Of a stretch of 64,000 nucleotides of DNA, positions 1 to 14,500 are shown in pieces. The position numbers and the translations under genes were made by a program. The notes under the pieces were generated by a model, which made no database searches, was not told the DNA's origin, and saw nothing but the letters and a program-made list of their open reading frames with translations. Position 1 is the stretch's first letter; every line of letters starts with the position of its first letter. This DNA is from Haliotis asinina (Eukaryota; Mollusca; Gastropoda; Lepetellida; Haliotidae): positions 9,097,501-9,161,500 of the forward strand of contig NC_090287.1 in NCBI RefSeq assembly GCF_037392515.1, read 5' to 3'.

Positions 1-3000
1 AATATCAGGCATTACTCCTGCAGTATGCAAACAACTTAAAAAGTTCTGGATGTGTCGTTCATCACATGTCAAATTCGGAAGCGTATTTAAATTATGACAA
101 TGGCCCCTTTTATTCAAATTAAATCAAAAAGTACAAAAAGTCCACTTTGATGTTAATCAAAATGCCTTTCTCAGATGTCTTTGTATTCGCCGTGCATTTA
201 AGATTCAGGCCTTTCCCAGCGTGTCCATATAACATCAAAGAATGCAACAGATATGGACCTTCATTTACTCAAATATTGAGTTGCATGGCAGAAATGGGCC
301 CCAGGCTTTGTAGGGAATGCATAGAATCGGGAGCTAGATCAGACAGTAGGGAGTGGGTTGTGCATGGTGCAGCTCAACTGCCTTGTTCTCATTAAGGCCA
401 AGAAATGTTTAGGAATTTAAAGTCTGAAGTAAGGCCGGAGGTTGGGGTTTTGTTCAACGTTGTTAGGGAATCTGGAAGACGTCGCAAACATGATTCTAAT
501 TCATCCCAGACATTTCCGATTGATGGCAAACAAGGGGCCATTGCAAACCATGATGACACTTCTACACGGTGTCAGACACAACTGTTCACAAGTCTAGCAA
601 CATCTGGTCAGCCACAAATGCTGTCTAAATGGAGACGTCGTCGAGCAATCCATGCAGATAAGCACCTGTTGCGATGGAAGGTACTGGCTGTGCGTGTCTG
701 GGACCTGTGTCGAAGTAAGATGCGTAGTTTGGTTGCACACTCTTGACGATGTTTTGTCATCGGCTGGAGTCCACTACGGGAACGGTACCCAACGTGGTGG
801 GTCCCTTTGAACGTTGCCTGCAGTAACATTTAAGTGCTGAATTAACAAACCTATGGTTATCAATTTGTGAAATTCACCAAGGGACTGCTCGGTGAAATCC
901 CATCAAGCGATCAGAAGTTAAGAAGTCTTCACACTGCGCAACCCAACATTACGTCTAGTTCGTGATCGGTTAGATCAGGTCTCTTTTTTCAAAGATATTT
1001 TAAAGCAATGTAAGATGGACTTTTGTTGTTTCTTTCTCAGCAGATGGGCATTTGGTTTGAACATATCCATAAACATGTTCTCAGTTATGATTCCTGAAAC
1101 GTTAAAAGTTAAACCGGTTCACTGTACAGACGTTTGTTCGGCCTTTAGTAATGTAACCGGTGAATTGTATCCAGTGTATAGAACACGGCTTCCTCCAGGT
1201 GGCAAGTCATTGAACTATGAGGAAGTCTCAGATGTGTCGATCCAAAGGAATATTGAACCTGTACAAATTTCCATCATATGTCATTTTGGCAATACCTCTG
1301 ATCTTCAGGAAATGGAGACTATATTGTTCATCTATCCGTGGTTGTAATGCGAATGCTTGTACATTAGCCGTGTTAATAGCCATAGATACTGGTAAAAATA
1401 GAATTTTCCAGTTTGCTCAAAATACTATGATTCGTTATTATGGTTTTATGCGACCATTACTTGGAAACAGTACACGGTCTGAAGACAGGCGTCAGGTGAA
1501 AGCGCAGTCAGTCTACGTACAGGCTTATCTGATAGAACGAAACGTCTCACAAGCATATTGCAAGTCAAGAATTTATCTCATCATTGCTATATGATTGCGA
1601 AACGATAATGCTACGCTGTTATATTGTAGTGTACATTGTTTTCCAACGCCATTGCATCTACGTTCCAAAAAGTTTTATGGAGGGTATATTTGTGCCCTGT
1701 GACAGTTTCCTCTGGCAAAGATAGAAATTTTATAATCGAGGCGGTAAAGGGAGAGACCAACATGTGATAGAAAGCTAACATCTCATCCACACTTTGATCC
1801 GACCATTCAGAGATTGATTTTAGGGGTTTTTTTTCATTTTAGAGTAGTCATTTTGAAAAAAAATATATATTGATTTCCCTGCTTTTGTACTATACCTGAC
1901 TATACATACTTGCACGAGCTAGGTGGGGTTAATGGTCGGAATAGGGTGTAGCATATCAGGAACAGGAACGGGCTTACTGTTAGTTCCATTTCATCGGCAT
2001 GTAATCACATTGTGACCTTGAACCCTTAAGACACTGACACTGTGATTGATTTCACTGCTCAACTATCAGATTTAACCCTATAATTGCATGTTGATATCTG
2101 TGGGTAATTTTCAATTTCCGCTCAGTTTCATGTTTAATCTTTGACGTGTTTGGTTGATTTTAACACTTGGCCCAACTAAAGAAGCTGTTGGCAAAGGGTT
2201 TGAGGGCGTTTGCCATGATGGATCAGTTTACTTAAATGGCACCTTTTCTAGATTATCTCGGATGGCGTGCTAATATGTCGGCAAAAAACATCATTTGGGC
2301 CAAAAAATTGAATCAACGAAATAAGTTGTATTTGTGAACTCTTGGTCTTTTACATTTTTAGAATTGAGAACAGATTGGATGTGCGATTCTAACTGACGTG
2401 TTCGACTTTTTTAGTCAAAACTGAGGCTGGTCTCGTTTTAAATTTCCCTCAGGCACTGAATATTATATTGCAAATCGATTCACTTTGTCTTACAATACGA
2501 CCCAGTGCAATCAACATACTTTACGTTACGTAATGACATTCTCTCAGACACATGTCAATGTTGAACATTTTCAATAATGTAATCGACAATTGTTGCCTGG
2601 AGACATCCAATGCTTAAAATGTCATGCTTTCTTGGAAATGAAAATGCATTAAGTTGCATTTCAATCGTGAAAGGAGAATCCTTCTGGAAACTTTGCCACA
2701 AAATGGTTTGCAAGACTTATAGTTCACTAAGTATTATGTTAGTTATGAACACAAAAACGTTTCGTGCTAAAGAATACCCAGTGGTTTCACTGTGTTTTTC
2801 CAGACAGGTGTCAAATGAATGACATGATGCGACTTAAGATCACCTTTAGTAAGAAACTCTGAATAGTTCATGCTGAATTTAAGGTACAGTAAGGGTTAAA
2901 CATATACGTTAACTTGAATTGGGGCCGTTGTAGCATTTCACGACACAGATAAATGCCTTGTTTTATCTAAGTTGATAAAGGTTTATTGATCTGTTAGATG

Positions 3001-4380
3001 AACAAAGGTGTTTTATGTCATTTGGAGAAAATTTCTTTCTGGACACAATGTTCCGTTTTCAGGAAATTACATTATCCAAAGCATTATCATAAGATGACCC
3101 AACATAATCCTATCCATTTCAATTTGCAGAACTGGGATGTTTTAAGGCTGTCTAATTATTGGGCAGAAGCTTCCCCGCAAGTGATAAATGCGGATCATCG
3201 TTAGGTGACTGTAATGTGGATTACGTTTAATATGTGTACATGTAGCCACAGTAAATGGTTTTTGAATTTACAAAAATGTTTGACGTGTTACTCCTGCGTG
3301 AAACTGATTGTAATCGATTCGGAAATTAGTAAAAATGGGTTTAATCTCTAATTTGTTGTTTGTAAAATCAACACAAATACAAACTACTTTCAAAGGATGC
3401 CAAATGCATGGAAGAATAATTCAGTTGATGCTAGTGAATACGTTACACCTTAATTTAGCACAAAGATAATAATGGTAATCACAATCATAATTTCGATTTT
3501 GCTCACATGTCATTCACCTGAACCTATACTCCTGAAAGCTACGATAAATTCAATTAACTTGCTATTCCCTGTCTTAATGAGTCATATTAGTCATTCCGGC
3601 CCAAATCCCACTTACGTTTATCAGTGATGTAGACGTAATGACATAATTGTCCATACATTAACTGCACCCAAACAAGATTGGCAGAATAATATAATACATG
3701 ATACAACGCCGTGGTGTTTGGCGATAGTGTCTAAGAGAGTACGTAAGCATGTACCAACATATGTAAACTTAAATATCGAACCTCTCCAATGAATGTAAGA
3801 CGCTATTACAGATTACTCACGAGCATTGCTGGTGACAATGGGAAACTAAACACATATTCCAGAACACTGTGTTCAGGATATCAGTATTTATGATCTAGTA
3901 TATTGTCTGCCATCGTGTATGACACACAGGTTATTTAGAGACACTGGTGTATGTGGTGCTCTTAAAAGTAACTGTCACGGCACTGTCAATGCGTTATAAC
4001 ATTTCACACAAGGGTATTACACTCATGTAACCGACCTCCAAGCATCACGAAATAATGTCCTCAGGCACTTCTTGTTTAGTCTTCTTTCCAAATACAATCG
4101 TTGCAAAGTGGCCATGTCCCTGTTCAAGGGTATCGGTGTTTATATGTCTTCTACCAACTCCTTAACGTATATTACGCGTGTCATCGAATACGTGATATCA
4201 TATAAAGAATAGTCTAAGGCAATTCCTGTGCATGTTTCTATTAAAATATAATCATTGGCACGTTGCAAAGTGTCCATGTTTTTTTTATCTCAGTGTTTGT
4301 AGATGTCTTCTATCATCTCATATCATCACATTGCATGTGCCATCGAATACGTGATATCGCATAAGGAATAGTCTGAGGGA
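1..4380. other. Upstream of gene A: no gene recognised
   Basis: AT-rich sequence with many stops in all frames. The open frames here (for example at 405-746 and 1015-1594) lack splice context, family motifs or biased composition. No repeat family was recognised. Confidence 0.5.
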
Positions 4381-4523
4381 GCGGTGGGGTAGCCTAGTGG
4401 TTAAATCGTCCACTGAAGACCCAGGTTCGATTCTCCACATGGGTAAAATGTGTGAAGCCCATTTTGTGTGTCTCCCCCAGGTTATTGCTGGAATATTGCT
4501 CAAACCTAAACCTAAACTCACTG
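4381..4523 (+). mobile_element. tRNA-derived SINE, abalone-type, copy 1
   Basis: The head reads GGGGTAGCCTAGTGGTTAAA (box A-like) and GGTTCGATTCTCCAC (box B-like), followed by the conserved body GTGTGAAGCCCATTTT and ATTGCTGGAATATTGCT, and a decayed CTAAACTCACTGA tail. A short internal stretch between box A and box B is missing compared with the other copies. Orientation is +. Confidence 0.88.
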
Positions 4524-7500
4524 AGGCAATTTTTGTACATGTTGCATTTACAATATAATCAACGAAACTATACAGAATAAAACTCTTGCATATACATAAT
4601 AATTTCAGTCATTCTTTTAGTACAGCCGTTGGCACTTTGCAAGATGGCGGTGGTCGTTAATGTCAGTGTTGGAGTATACGATACTGGCAATTTATACTGC
4701 ATCTTCTGCCGCTTCTCAGAAGCCGTGTCAGCATCTGCCAGGAACTGTGACCGCTTGTCCTCTTCAAATTCCTTCAGCTTGTCACACATGCCACGTACCA
4801 CTCACTAACATCAATCAATGGAGCGTGAAAACATACATGTTCATTGGCTCGGGCAATTCTTCAGAAGCCTTGTAACTGACAGGTCACCAGTAAGCAGAGA
4901 TGGAGCGAGTAAAGTCTGGTGATTAATCCATATCTCGGTGTATTGATATTGATCCTTTTGACCACGTTGTGGCTCCAAGGGGCGGTTGTATTAATACAAG
5001 CAAATACATGTATGAATAGAACGATCTGGATTGTCTGTCCAGCATTCAAGATGGCGGTTTCGTTGCAAATTAATCCTTTGGCAACTGTGTGAGTTGGATT
5101 TCCTTTACCGAAGTGGATAAGGAATTGCCACATTTCTCACTTCTATTTGGTATGAGGATGACAGTAATGTACAAAATCATACCATCGTGACGTCTACATT
5201 GGGAGATAGGACGTTTGTTAAGGGGAGAAAAGCAACAACCTCTTTTACATCTTTAATATGCGCCTCACTGGAATATATTCGCTACAGAACCTATTGTAAG
5301 ATCCAGGTGTTAGATCCTCGTTAGAACATAGTCATATTTAAAACCGTCCACGAATTGGAACTTATTCCTAGGTCCCAGCATGGGTGTTAACGATGTAAAT
5401 CAAACCAATTGGTCAAACATTTATTCGGTTACCAGACGCAAACCTTTGTTTTGATGAAAAGTGAACTCTTTAGACTTCCCCTTATCACCAGCAAATAGAA
5501 CGAATTCCCAGGTCGTGGAAACAAATTATATTTCGTGATTCCGTCTGAGTTCTGACATTGATCAAGTACTGGCTTTCTCCTTTTGAAAACTCGAGAAATT
5601 GGGGACATTATCCCGACCACACTTATAGTATTTCGAGGTAACCCATGTCTCCTGTCGTCTGAGAAATATATATCTCATTTGAAATAAATGTGTTCTTATC
5701 AATAATCGAAATTTGTTTCCTGTTTACACTTCCTATATGAGAATGAATTCCTATCAGAGAACACGGCGCGAGTCATGATCAAGGCGAAGAATGAAGTTAT
5801 CCTATGCGTCACAACACAGTGTTTATGACATTAACGTAAATTTGTATTGAAGGTCAGTGCATCTCTTTGATGAAAGAGCGTGTTAGTTTTGCAGTTTCGA
5901 ATAGCACAGACTCGTTACCATCGACACAGTATGTTCAGGTAAGAGTACAGTTTCATAAGACATCCTGTATATATTTCGTGTCTAGCCAGGCAAACAAGTT
6001 CTTGGGCATCTTTAAATCATGTCATGTTCTGTAACCGCCCGATCCCGTAAGTGGGATCTCATGGCAGTATGAGGTATAGGGCGCCCAAAGGGACTTGACA
6101 CCAACTGTGAGACGCCTTATCGAACATCACGCAGACGGAAATGTTATTTTGTTGGCTATGACTACGAAGCCTGCTCATTGTAGTTACGTCATAGCGGCTG
6201 TTATTTGACCACATATATTCTGGTCGTGGAAGGGAAGTGCGTGTACATGTATATTAACTGTGGATAACTCCATATATGAATGTGTACTCATTCCATGTAC
6301 TGTGTATTAATGTGTATTTCAATATGCATTCATGTCATGTACTGTTGCTGGGCTATGTGTTGTGTAACTATTATGTTCTGCCGGGTAATATAATTTTCGT
6401 TCAAAGAAATTGATTCTTTTGTTTATTAAATCTCTAAACCTCCCCTGCAGTATTTGTAAAATTACTGTGACAATACTTCTTTCTAATGTCCTGATATTAT
6501 CTGTGGAAATAAGTGTAAGTTTACTTGCTCTGTTATCCCGTGCTGATCTGACCTTTCGAAATGCCCGAAAGCAGCATATCCCTGATGTAATTACAGTCCA
6601 GTCCTAAATCATTGTCAAAAGAACATGTGATTATTTTCCGAATCCTTATTTAGAGCCATTTTCCTTCCAACAAAGTCAGTTCTATACCCAATACTCTCGA
6701 GGATTAGCAGTATATGATACGTGCCACTAATCCGACAAAGAAAAACAAGTTCCGTGAAATACCAGAAAACACAAGACAAAAATATATGTGCACATTGTAA
6801 CACAATATTCTTTGAAAGCATGTGTTTGAATTGCTGTTCGAATACACTTGAGGTCTTCATGGCGACTGAACGTCACTATGAAAGTCTTGTGACCTCAGAG
6901 ACGCCCATCAGTAACGTGTAAGGCATTCCTGGGTAACTGTACGAGCGGCACGTGGATTGCCTCGTGTTACGGTTTAGAATTTGCCGTGACAAACGATGTA
7001 AGAAACCCCCTGTGAACCAGCAAAACAGAATAAAGACAAGTCTAAAACATTCAAATACTGTATTAGTAGTCAATTTCACAATACCGATTTCAAATACAAT
7101 ACAAGTAAGACAAAATCTAAGGCAATGGGTCACACAATATAATATAGCAAACTCATTAAAGTCTTAGAAGCGAGAGAGAAACAATTATGCAGAATGTAAC
7201 AAAGCGAGAGGTCTGACGGTGACTATGAAGATGACGAGTTGGCAGCGATTGATGATGATACTCCAGTGAATGTGAATGTGTGTCCCATCCCAACACGGCA
7301 ACTGGCCTTTATATTATACATTCAGTCATTTCCCGAAAGTTCGGGCACACGCGACCATCGTCACTCACGTGGAACGCCCTCGAATAGTGTTTATTTGTTT
7401 TCAAAGGGAGATAACTCTAAAGAACTGGCTTAGAGGCGTGCCGCTTAAATAATTCTCTGTAGGAAATGTGACCTATAATGATTATTATTCAAAACACTAA

Positions 7501-8451
7501 ACGTTGTGACCCAAAAATAATTATTACTTAATAACAAAATATACAGAAAATTCACACTCGTAACACTCATTAGAAACCTGAAGAAGTAGGTTTTGCTAAG
7601 CCACAGGTTACAACGTCGTCACCGTTGTATTTGGTCATGCAAAGTGTATGCTTTGATAAAACATAAGGTCGTCGAGTTTGAATCCCTGGTGCTCTCAGAC
7701 GGGTGATACTGTGCAGTGCGTGCATGAAACAGTGTTGTGTCTATCTTCAGCTGATGTTCATGCTTTTATCCCTGGCCACCCGGAACAGCGCCTATCTGTG
7801 GAAGCATCCGATATAAGGTGCCTGGTAACGTCAACAGAAGTTGATCTGGCTTGCAACTTGCTAGTGGCGATACCTCTCTCTCTCCCCTTGAATCGGGATA
7901 CGCTTTTCAGGCGTGTATTCTACTGCTTGTGTGTGTTTATTTCCGTGGCATTTAACCAACAGACATCACAAAAACTGCATGTGAATTAAATTTCATTTTT
8001 GTAACATCACATATGCAAAAGTGCATTGACTTTAACAATACGAGTCTTTCCCCAATTAATCAGATCTACAGGTACAATTCCCTCAATCCCACCCTAAACG
8101 ATCCAAACCACGCACTACTAAAGAAAAGGAAAATATCCTAGCTAATTCTTGCCGTGTGGTCATGGATATATGAAAAAAACTTCTGTACAATTCCACATGT
8201 GCATTTACATGTCGTTGTTCATTTATTTCTGGATCACATTCCACATCATCATGTCCAAGATGAGGGCCTAAAAGGGAATTAAACACCATTCTGTTGAACA
8301 AATGAGTGGTGACTTCTAGTGTTACACGTCTAATTGTCTGCCCATGTCGGGCGGCCCTTGTAATAGGACCCACACAAGACAGTAGATTTCTCCCAGATGC
8401 CTGTAACTAAATTTCTCCCACGTTGACTGACTTTTCGATTGTCGATTACAG
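4524..8451. other. Upstream of gene A: signal-peptide exon sought, not found
   Basis: Gene A needs an upstream exon ending one base into a codon. Donor-like sites occur at 5939 (CAG|GTAAGA) and 6514 (AGT|GTAAGT). Neither follows an ATG plus hydrophobic leader in the right phase. A GGGAGATAAC motif lies near 7406. Nothing else is supported. Confidence 0.5.
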
Positions 8452-8561
8452 TGGCCCCCGAGTCCGAGCCAATATTTGACGCACCTTTTATCAACGTTAC
8501 TGTCAAAGCTGGGACGACAGCCATCTTACCATGCTCCGTCAAGCATCTTGGTGCTCATCAG
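8452..8561 (+). CDS. Gene A exon: first half of Ig1
   Basis: The acceptor is GATTACAG and the donor is GTAAGC. The exon is 110 bases: two bases finish a split codon, then 36 codons. It encodes the mature N terminus and the A-B strands of Ig1, with PFINVTV (a sequon), then AILPCSVKHLG carrying the first Cys. The exon ends in phase 0 after Gln. Gene B has an exon of exactly the same length (50087-50196) with the matching PFMNVTV and AILPCSVKNLG. The reading frame is fixed by the family pattern, not by a start codon. Confidence 0.9.
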
Positions 8562-11500
8562 GTAAGCGGATGTTTCCAGACATATGTGTTTTGTGTACAA
8601 ACAACTTCTTACAAATGATGAGTGTCAGTTTAGTTAAACGCTGCACTTGGTAATATACCAAGGCGGCAGTCTGTAAATAATCGAGTTCGGACCAGACAAT
8701 CCAGTGATGAACATCATGAGCATCGACCTATGTATTTAGGAAGTGATGGCATGTGTCAACCAAGTCAGTAAGCCTGACAACGTTCTCGTTGTCGTTCTAG
8801 TTTTTCGTCTCTTACGACAAGCATGGGTTACTGAAGTCTGTTCTAACGTGGCTCTTAGTGGGTGACTCTATGAAGATAACGTGCATGTTTTAATGTTATG
8901 CGTTTGTTTAGATTTCTTATTATCCATTATTGTGTTGTATCTTGTAAATGAATGTTCCACGAATATCCTCGCTTTAGTTGATTATATTGTTTAGTGCATT
9001 GGCATGTTTGGTGAAATTGGTAGGTTTTGCGTTGACGATTCATGTGCTGTGTTTTAAGGAAACATCTGGCTCTGTATCAAGGCCAACATACCTGGCCTAT
9101 TTTATAAAACCATTAGGATTATTATTATCACAACTATCTCTGTAACCTTTGGCGAGGGTGTGACTAACAAGATTCAGGACGAACATGGAAAGTCCTCGTT
9201 AGGACCTGTCAAATCGAGTGTCATGTTATCCCCATTGTTCTAGTATCATCAATACACCTGACATTGGGAGCATGCCTGCGTTGGCGGCCAACAATATAAC
9301 CTCGCTGGGACTCCGCGTATTGCAGAAGGCTATCAAAGGTTTTGGTGTGTTCGACTGGGCTTCCTGACTGAACACCCATTTGCTGTCTGGGCGGAGTGAA
9401 AAGGGGGTCCTGAACTCACCAGACTGTGCCAGACAAGAAAAACAAATCCAAACCTTTTTTTGTGAATGTATTTATTATAATCTGTCTACCAAATCAATGG
9501 GTGACGGTTACCCCTCCTCTGCTGTGTGAATAACGTCATTTCGAACGAAGCTGTGAGGTACCCTGGTGGTGTCATGCCGAAGACACCTTGTGCCCTTATC
9601 CAAGATATTGCAGGAATGTTGGTAAAAGCAGTACCAAGTCATTCCCTCTCTAACCTTCGATACACTGCATGCCTTACATATCCGTGGATGGTTGGGCTAA
9701 GATGGTTGGGCCATCCCTGGGGAAGGTGCGCAACTCGGTTACCCATTCAGCTACACTTAACCACCAACGTTGCCTAACTCATCGTTATTTGTGACCTGTG
9801 CACAAGGTCACGTAGTGAAGATGTCTTTGGCCTGTGTATAAACTGGATTACATTCTTAAGTATAAAAGCTTTTATAAAACTGATTTCTTGTTCAAATCGG
9901 TCTGCAAACCAAGTGACAGTTTCGTGAAGGTATTCTTCGTGCAGGCGATGTGGACAAAAACCTAAATTTGCATAACGATCCCCTTTTCAGCCCAAGAACT
10001 AAAGTTTCCAGCTGATCTTCCATGGACAGTCTATATATCCGACTGAAGGCTCAACTCACAAGTATTTTGTTAATGGGGAAAGTAATTAAAAAATATTATC
10101 TAAACAGTGGCATATGAATTAAAGATGTTCCACGTTAGGGTATTCACCTGCATGGCTTCTTTACTCACCAACTGCATGACATATATAACCAAAGCAAGAT
10201 TTTCAAGCCAAATGACACCAACCTTCCAAACAAACATTTCTCATATCTTGTAACAAGACACTTGGAGAAATTATGCGGAAAGACACTGTTAAAAATATTT
10301 AATCAACTTGACGCTGAACCATAGATTAAAGGCAACAAAACACCAGCACTCGGACCAAATTTCATTAACTGAAGCTTACGCATTTAATGCTTGCAATCCA
10401 GTACTTAAATTGTTTTTAAACTTTTTTTCTATGTGGCGCAGTTGATGGTTTAATGTTCTCGTTCATGATGATGCTATTCCTGATACAATTTTCCTGGTTA
10501 CTCTCTTTAATGTTAAATTCCTCTTTAAAGTTTAGCTGCCTAATAATCTATGGATATTCATATCAAATGCCAAAGGCTTATATACATGAACACAACACCA
10601 AGAAGTATCTGTTTGAGCTATTATTTAAAAGATGCTTTTTTGGTCACAACAAATCGATTATTACTTTGTTACGGCATTCTCTTAACGCTCATAATTTGAT
10701 AAACATCAACAGTGCCATTCACTGTCTCATTAGTCACATCGATTCCATATGGTTAATACAATGTATGCTTCATCAAGACAATTATTATCGTTTCATTATC
10801 GTCGGATCATGCCCGAGTTACAAAAGTGTGTTCATTGTAAGTGTTTCTGAGCAATGGTTTGTAGGTACTATACCACTATCCCCAAATTATTCATAAAATT
10901 ATTCATTGTCCTCGAGCTGCATCACTTCGTGTTTTCTTCACACATCAAGCTGGCACGCAGTGATATGAGTGAAATGCAAGTCAATTAACATTAATCCCAC
11001 ATCACTCACTTGAACATAACGTGATCCCACAAATCCATACTTCAGGAAACCAAAAGCTCGAATAATGAGGATGATTTGGTTTTATATAAATTGTCAAGGA
11101 ATTTATAAAGAAGAAGAAGAAGAATATTTCATTTGCAATGTGTTGAACAGTCCCACCCACACAATCACATTTGGAATGGCTCATGTAGAGTGCATGAACG
11201 TAAAATTTTGTAAAATTTGAATATGTTTATGTCGCTAAGTATATTGCCTTCTGTTTCCGTATTATAATAAGTCAATGAGACAGATATGCGTTGTAACACA
11301 AGCAATTCAGAAAATAGTTTTCAGAAATTTCAACAACTAAAGCACCGCTAATCAAACTACACGTGTTTGAATGTAATGTCACAATGCCACATTTATCATA
11401 ACCTGATATTCAACTTGTATGTAGGTGATTCAGAAACATGTTCAGATATTGTTCGTATTACACTACATAAAACAATTTGGCTCCTCACAACACTTGGCAT

Positions 11501-14500
11501 AATGATACCGTACAATTTGGGTTTGGGATGGGGGTGTTCCGAGCGGTCTCCGTATAATTCACACACTGTGTTCACGGGTATACCGCAAAACTACACTGAC
11601 ATACATTGTGACAACACAGTATGATATGCTATTCGCCACATTGATCAAAACTCTTTGCAGAGTGAACGTTTTTCGCCCATACAATATCATTGTGTACGGA
11701 AATAAAATATTCCTGCATATACCTAAACATTTTAATGCCGCCATTAATAATAAAGTTGCCTTGTCAATGTTCGAGGCGTGATAGCAAGAACACGAACGTG
11801 TCATTGTACACAGCGTATAGGACAGGTGCTGAATGGGTGACATTTCATGGATAATTGACTTATCATAGTTTCAAGGCGTCGTTTAGAAAAGAAAAAAGAT
11901 GGAACATTTTGTTCAGGAATTTAACTGTTTACCAAACAGCGTATGGGTACTCGGTTGTATTACTTGTGAGTATAAAATGTTGTTTTCAATGTTTTCAATG
12001 TGTGTTATTGAATAAACTGATTTTAGGTTGTCTGGACGGACCAATGGTCTACTTTACTTACATTTGAAGACAGAAGGATTATTGACGACGAGAGAATCAG
12101 TGTTGAGAGACCATACACCAAAGACTGGAACCTGCATATCCGAGCTGTCAGGAGTACGGACAAGGGTGTTTACAACTGCCAAGTCAACACAAGCCCAGTC
12201 AAGATTAAAACAGTCAACCTGTTTGTACAAGGTACGGAGGTCCCAACGTGCCAATTTTCAGCACGTCAGAATTTAACAAGACATTATTTACTTTTTATCC
12301 CGTGTATTTAAAGTAACCATGGTGCCGGAGGAAACGTGGTTTAATGATATTTCTATGGTGAATGCTGCAGTTCATGAATAATACATTCTACGAAAAAGTA
12401 GACGTGGAGACATAAATACTGAGCATGTGGTTATCCGAGTTTTTTTCACATTCGTGGAAGAAGTGAATCTTTATATCATGAAATCCTTAGATATGACAGT
12501 CTATGATTAGTATATTCTGGGATATTTGATGGATGGCATGCCAGTGATGATACCATTGCTTTAAATGTACTTAATTTGGTCTGCATCCATTTCTACCGTT
12601 GATTATATTTTGACGGATACAGATATGAATAATGAAAACCAAATCAGTTGCGAAATAATCGTTCTGTTTTTAATCTATACCTCGTCTCTATGAACAGACC
12701 TAGATCTCAATCTGCGGCAATATGAGACTTGCCTCGCTCAACGTCATTTCTTATCCACAATGACTCACAAATACGTACAGGATAACAGATAATTCACATC
12801 CACTGTTTGGTGTGGGGCTTCCATCTTCATCATCAAGACAAAATAGTTCTTACAGTATTTCTATTTCATAGAAAGCATTTATTATATTTGCTGTTGCTTC
12901 TTAGGCAGGTGTGGGTTTGTCATGAATTTGTGTCGTATTAGTGTTGTTTCAGTCATATAGTTCATATCAATGTTTCATCATAACCAAAGTCATATGTTGA
13001 AGAAAATGTCAAACTGTATCTTGTAAAACAGTCTAAACACGGGCTTAGCTGCAAGCATCAGAGCTCACTGGGGACTGACGTTCAAGTGAATGCGCTAGTT
13101 GTCAGTTACCCGGGCTCTTAAGGTAAAGGGCATCTGAAATCTTATATTCATAAGAAATGTGCTTTTTCATCCGCTGGTACTTTTATTCCCCAATGTTGCT
13201 CTAAACAAGCATTCTTTTAGAATGAAAATGTTATGTATTGCAAGGGTGTTCGCCTCAGGGAAATAAAAAAAAGCACACACAAAACATCTTAAACTCTGAG
13301 GATTTGTGTGGTTCCTGCAACGGCCATTTTTTAAAACATGTATCATTTGATTATTGTGAAATTAGCTTCAGACATAAAACATTTAGTGTGCAGCCTCATT
13401 GTTGACCCAGCAAAAAGGGCGATTGTTAAATGCCAAATCTTCAAGCTGATGTGATTAGGGGAAAACATTTGCCAACCCGAAATCTTATTTAAGACTCATT
13501 TTTTACAGGATCGTAATAGGAAACATGCATATTTTCAATCATCAACGATTTCAGCGTAATTAATGACAATAGACCGATGTTAATAACAGTATTTAATAAC
13601 ATCTATTTTGACATATGACCCATGAAACATGTATTCAGCTGGCCCAGTATTAAAAAGTGATGAGATTGTTTTTATCTTGTCAAATATATCTTTATTTATG
13701 CTCCAGTCCCTGCGAAGATAATAGCCGATCTATCATCCAGTGATGTCACAGCGCTTGAAGGAGAGACGTTGACGCTTGTGTGCAACGTGACAGGTGTTCC
13801 GATGCCAACAGTCACGTGGTACCGACACCCGCTTGAGGACGATGGCGAAAAGGAAAGTAAGTAACCTGAGCTGTTTTGAAAATATAACGTCATGTTGGGC
13901 GTGGATAGTTACACAAATTATAAAGTGTATTAAGCTTACCAAAGTACTATTTTTACATCAATTGCATAACTGGAGGAGGGAAGGAGTCATGCAGTGGTCC
14001 ACGGCGCCACTTCTTCATTAGCACTGGCTGGTATGGTTGATTATCACTATTAGAGCGGCAGCGCCACATGTTCACGTGGCCTAAGTGGTTTAATGACTGC
14101 GAGCTACGTGACTTGGATCTCACCACCAAGCTAACGCCCTGTAATACCGTTCAAAATGGTGTTAAACCCATTTTCTGTGGACAGATTCTGCTCTCTACAT
14201 CGTTGATGGTTTGACACGTCCAGCACTTGTTGAATTTCAGCAATATACATGTACGGACCCTTTTACTGGTTGTGCAGGGATGGAGCTCAGTTGTGTTCTG
14301 CGTTGCAAATTGCTTGCAGAGTTGCATCCCTTAGGCTGAACAGAATAAAGGTTTATTAGTTTGTCAGTTTCTTGTTCTTAGCACTGGACTATAGTCAGTT
14401 GCTCGTGGTTATCAACGGGTGATAATTTTTTCATACTTGCTTCAATTTGGACTTTTCCTCCCATAACGCGATGTGGGTGACACCATGTTCAGCGGCGTGA

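Larger units (their letters stand above)
8562..12026 (+). other. Gene A intron inside Ig1
   Basis: About 3.5 kb. It holds an interspersed repeat (about 8627-8880), a decayed SINE tail near 9598-9650 (CCAAGATATTGCAGGAATG) and an AT-rich 147-codon open frame at 10453-10896 that I take to be non-coding. Confidence 0.7.

Noticed and set aside
6410..6607. Hydrophobic + strand open frame as gene A signal peptide
   Set aside because: Its GTAAGT donor is in phase 0 whereas gene A's first exon needs phase 1, and the alternative frame has a stop.
10453..10896. 147-codon + strand open frame in a gene A intron
   Set aside because: AT-rich, flanked by intron, no domain; length can arise by chance.
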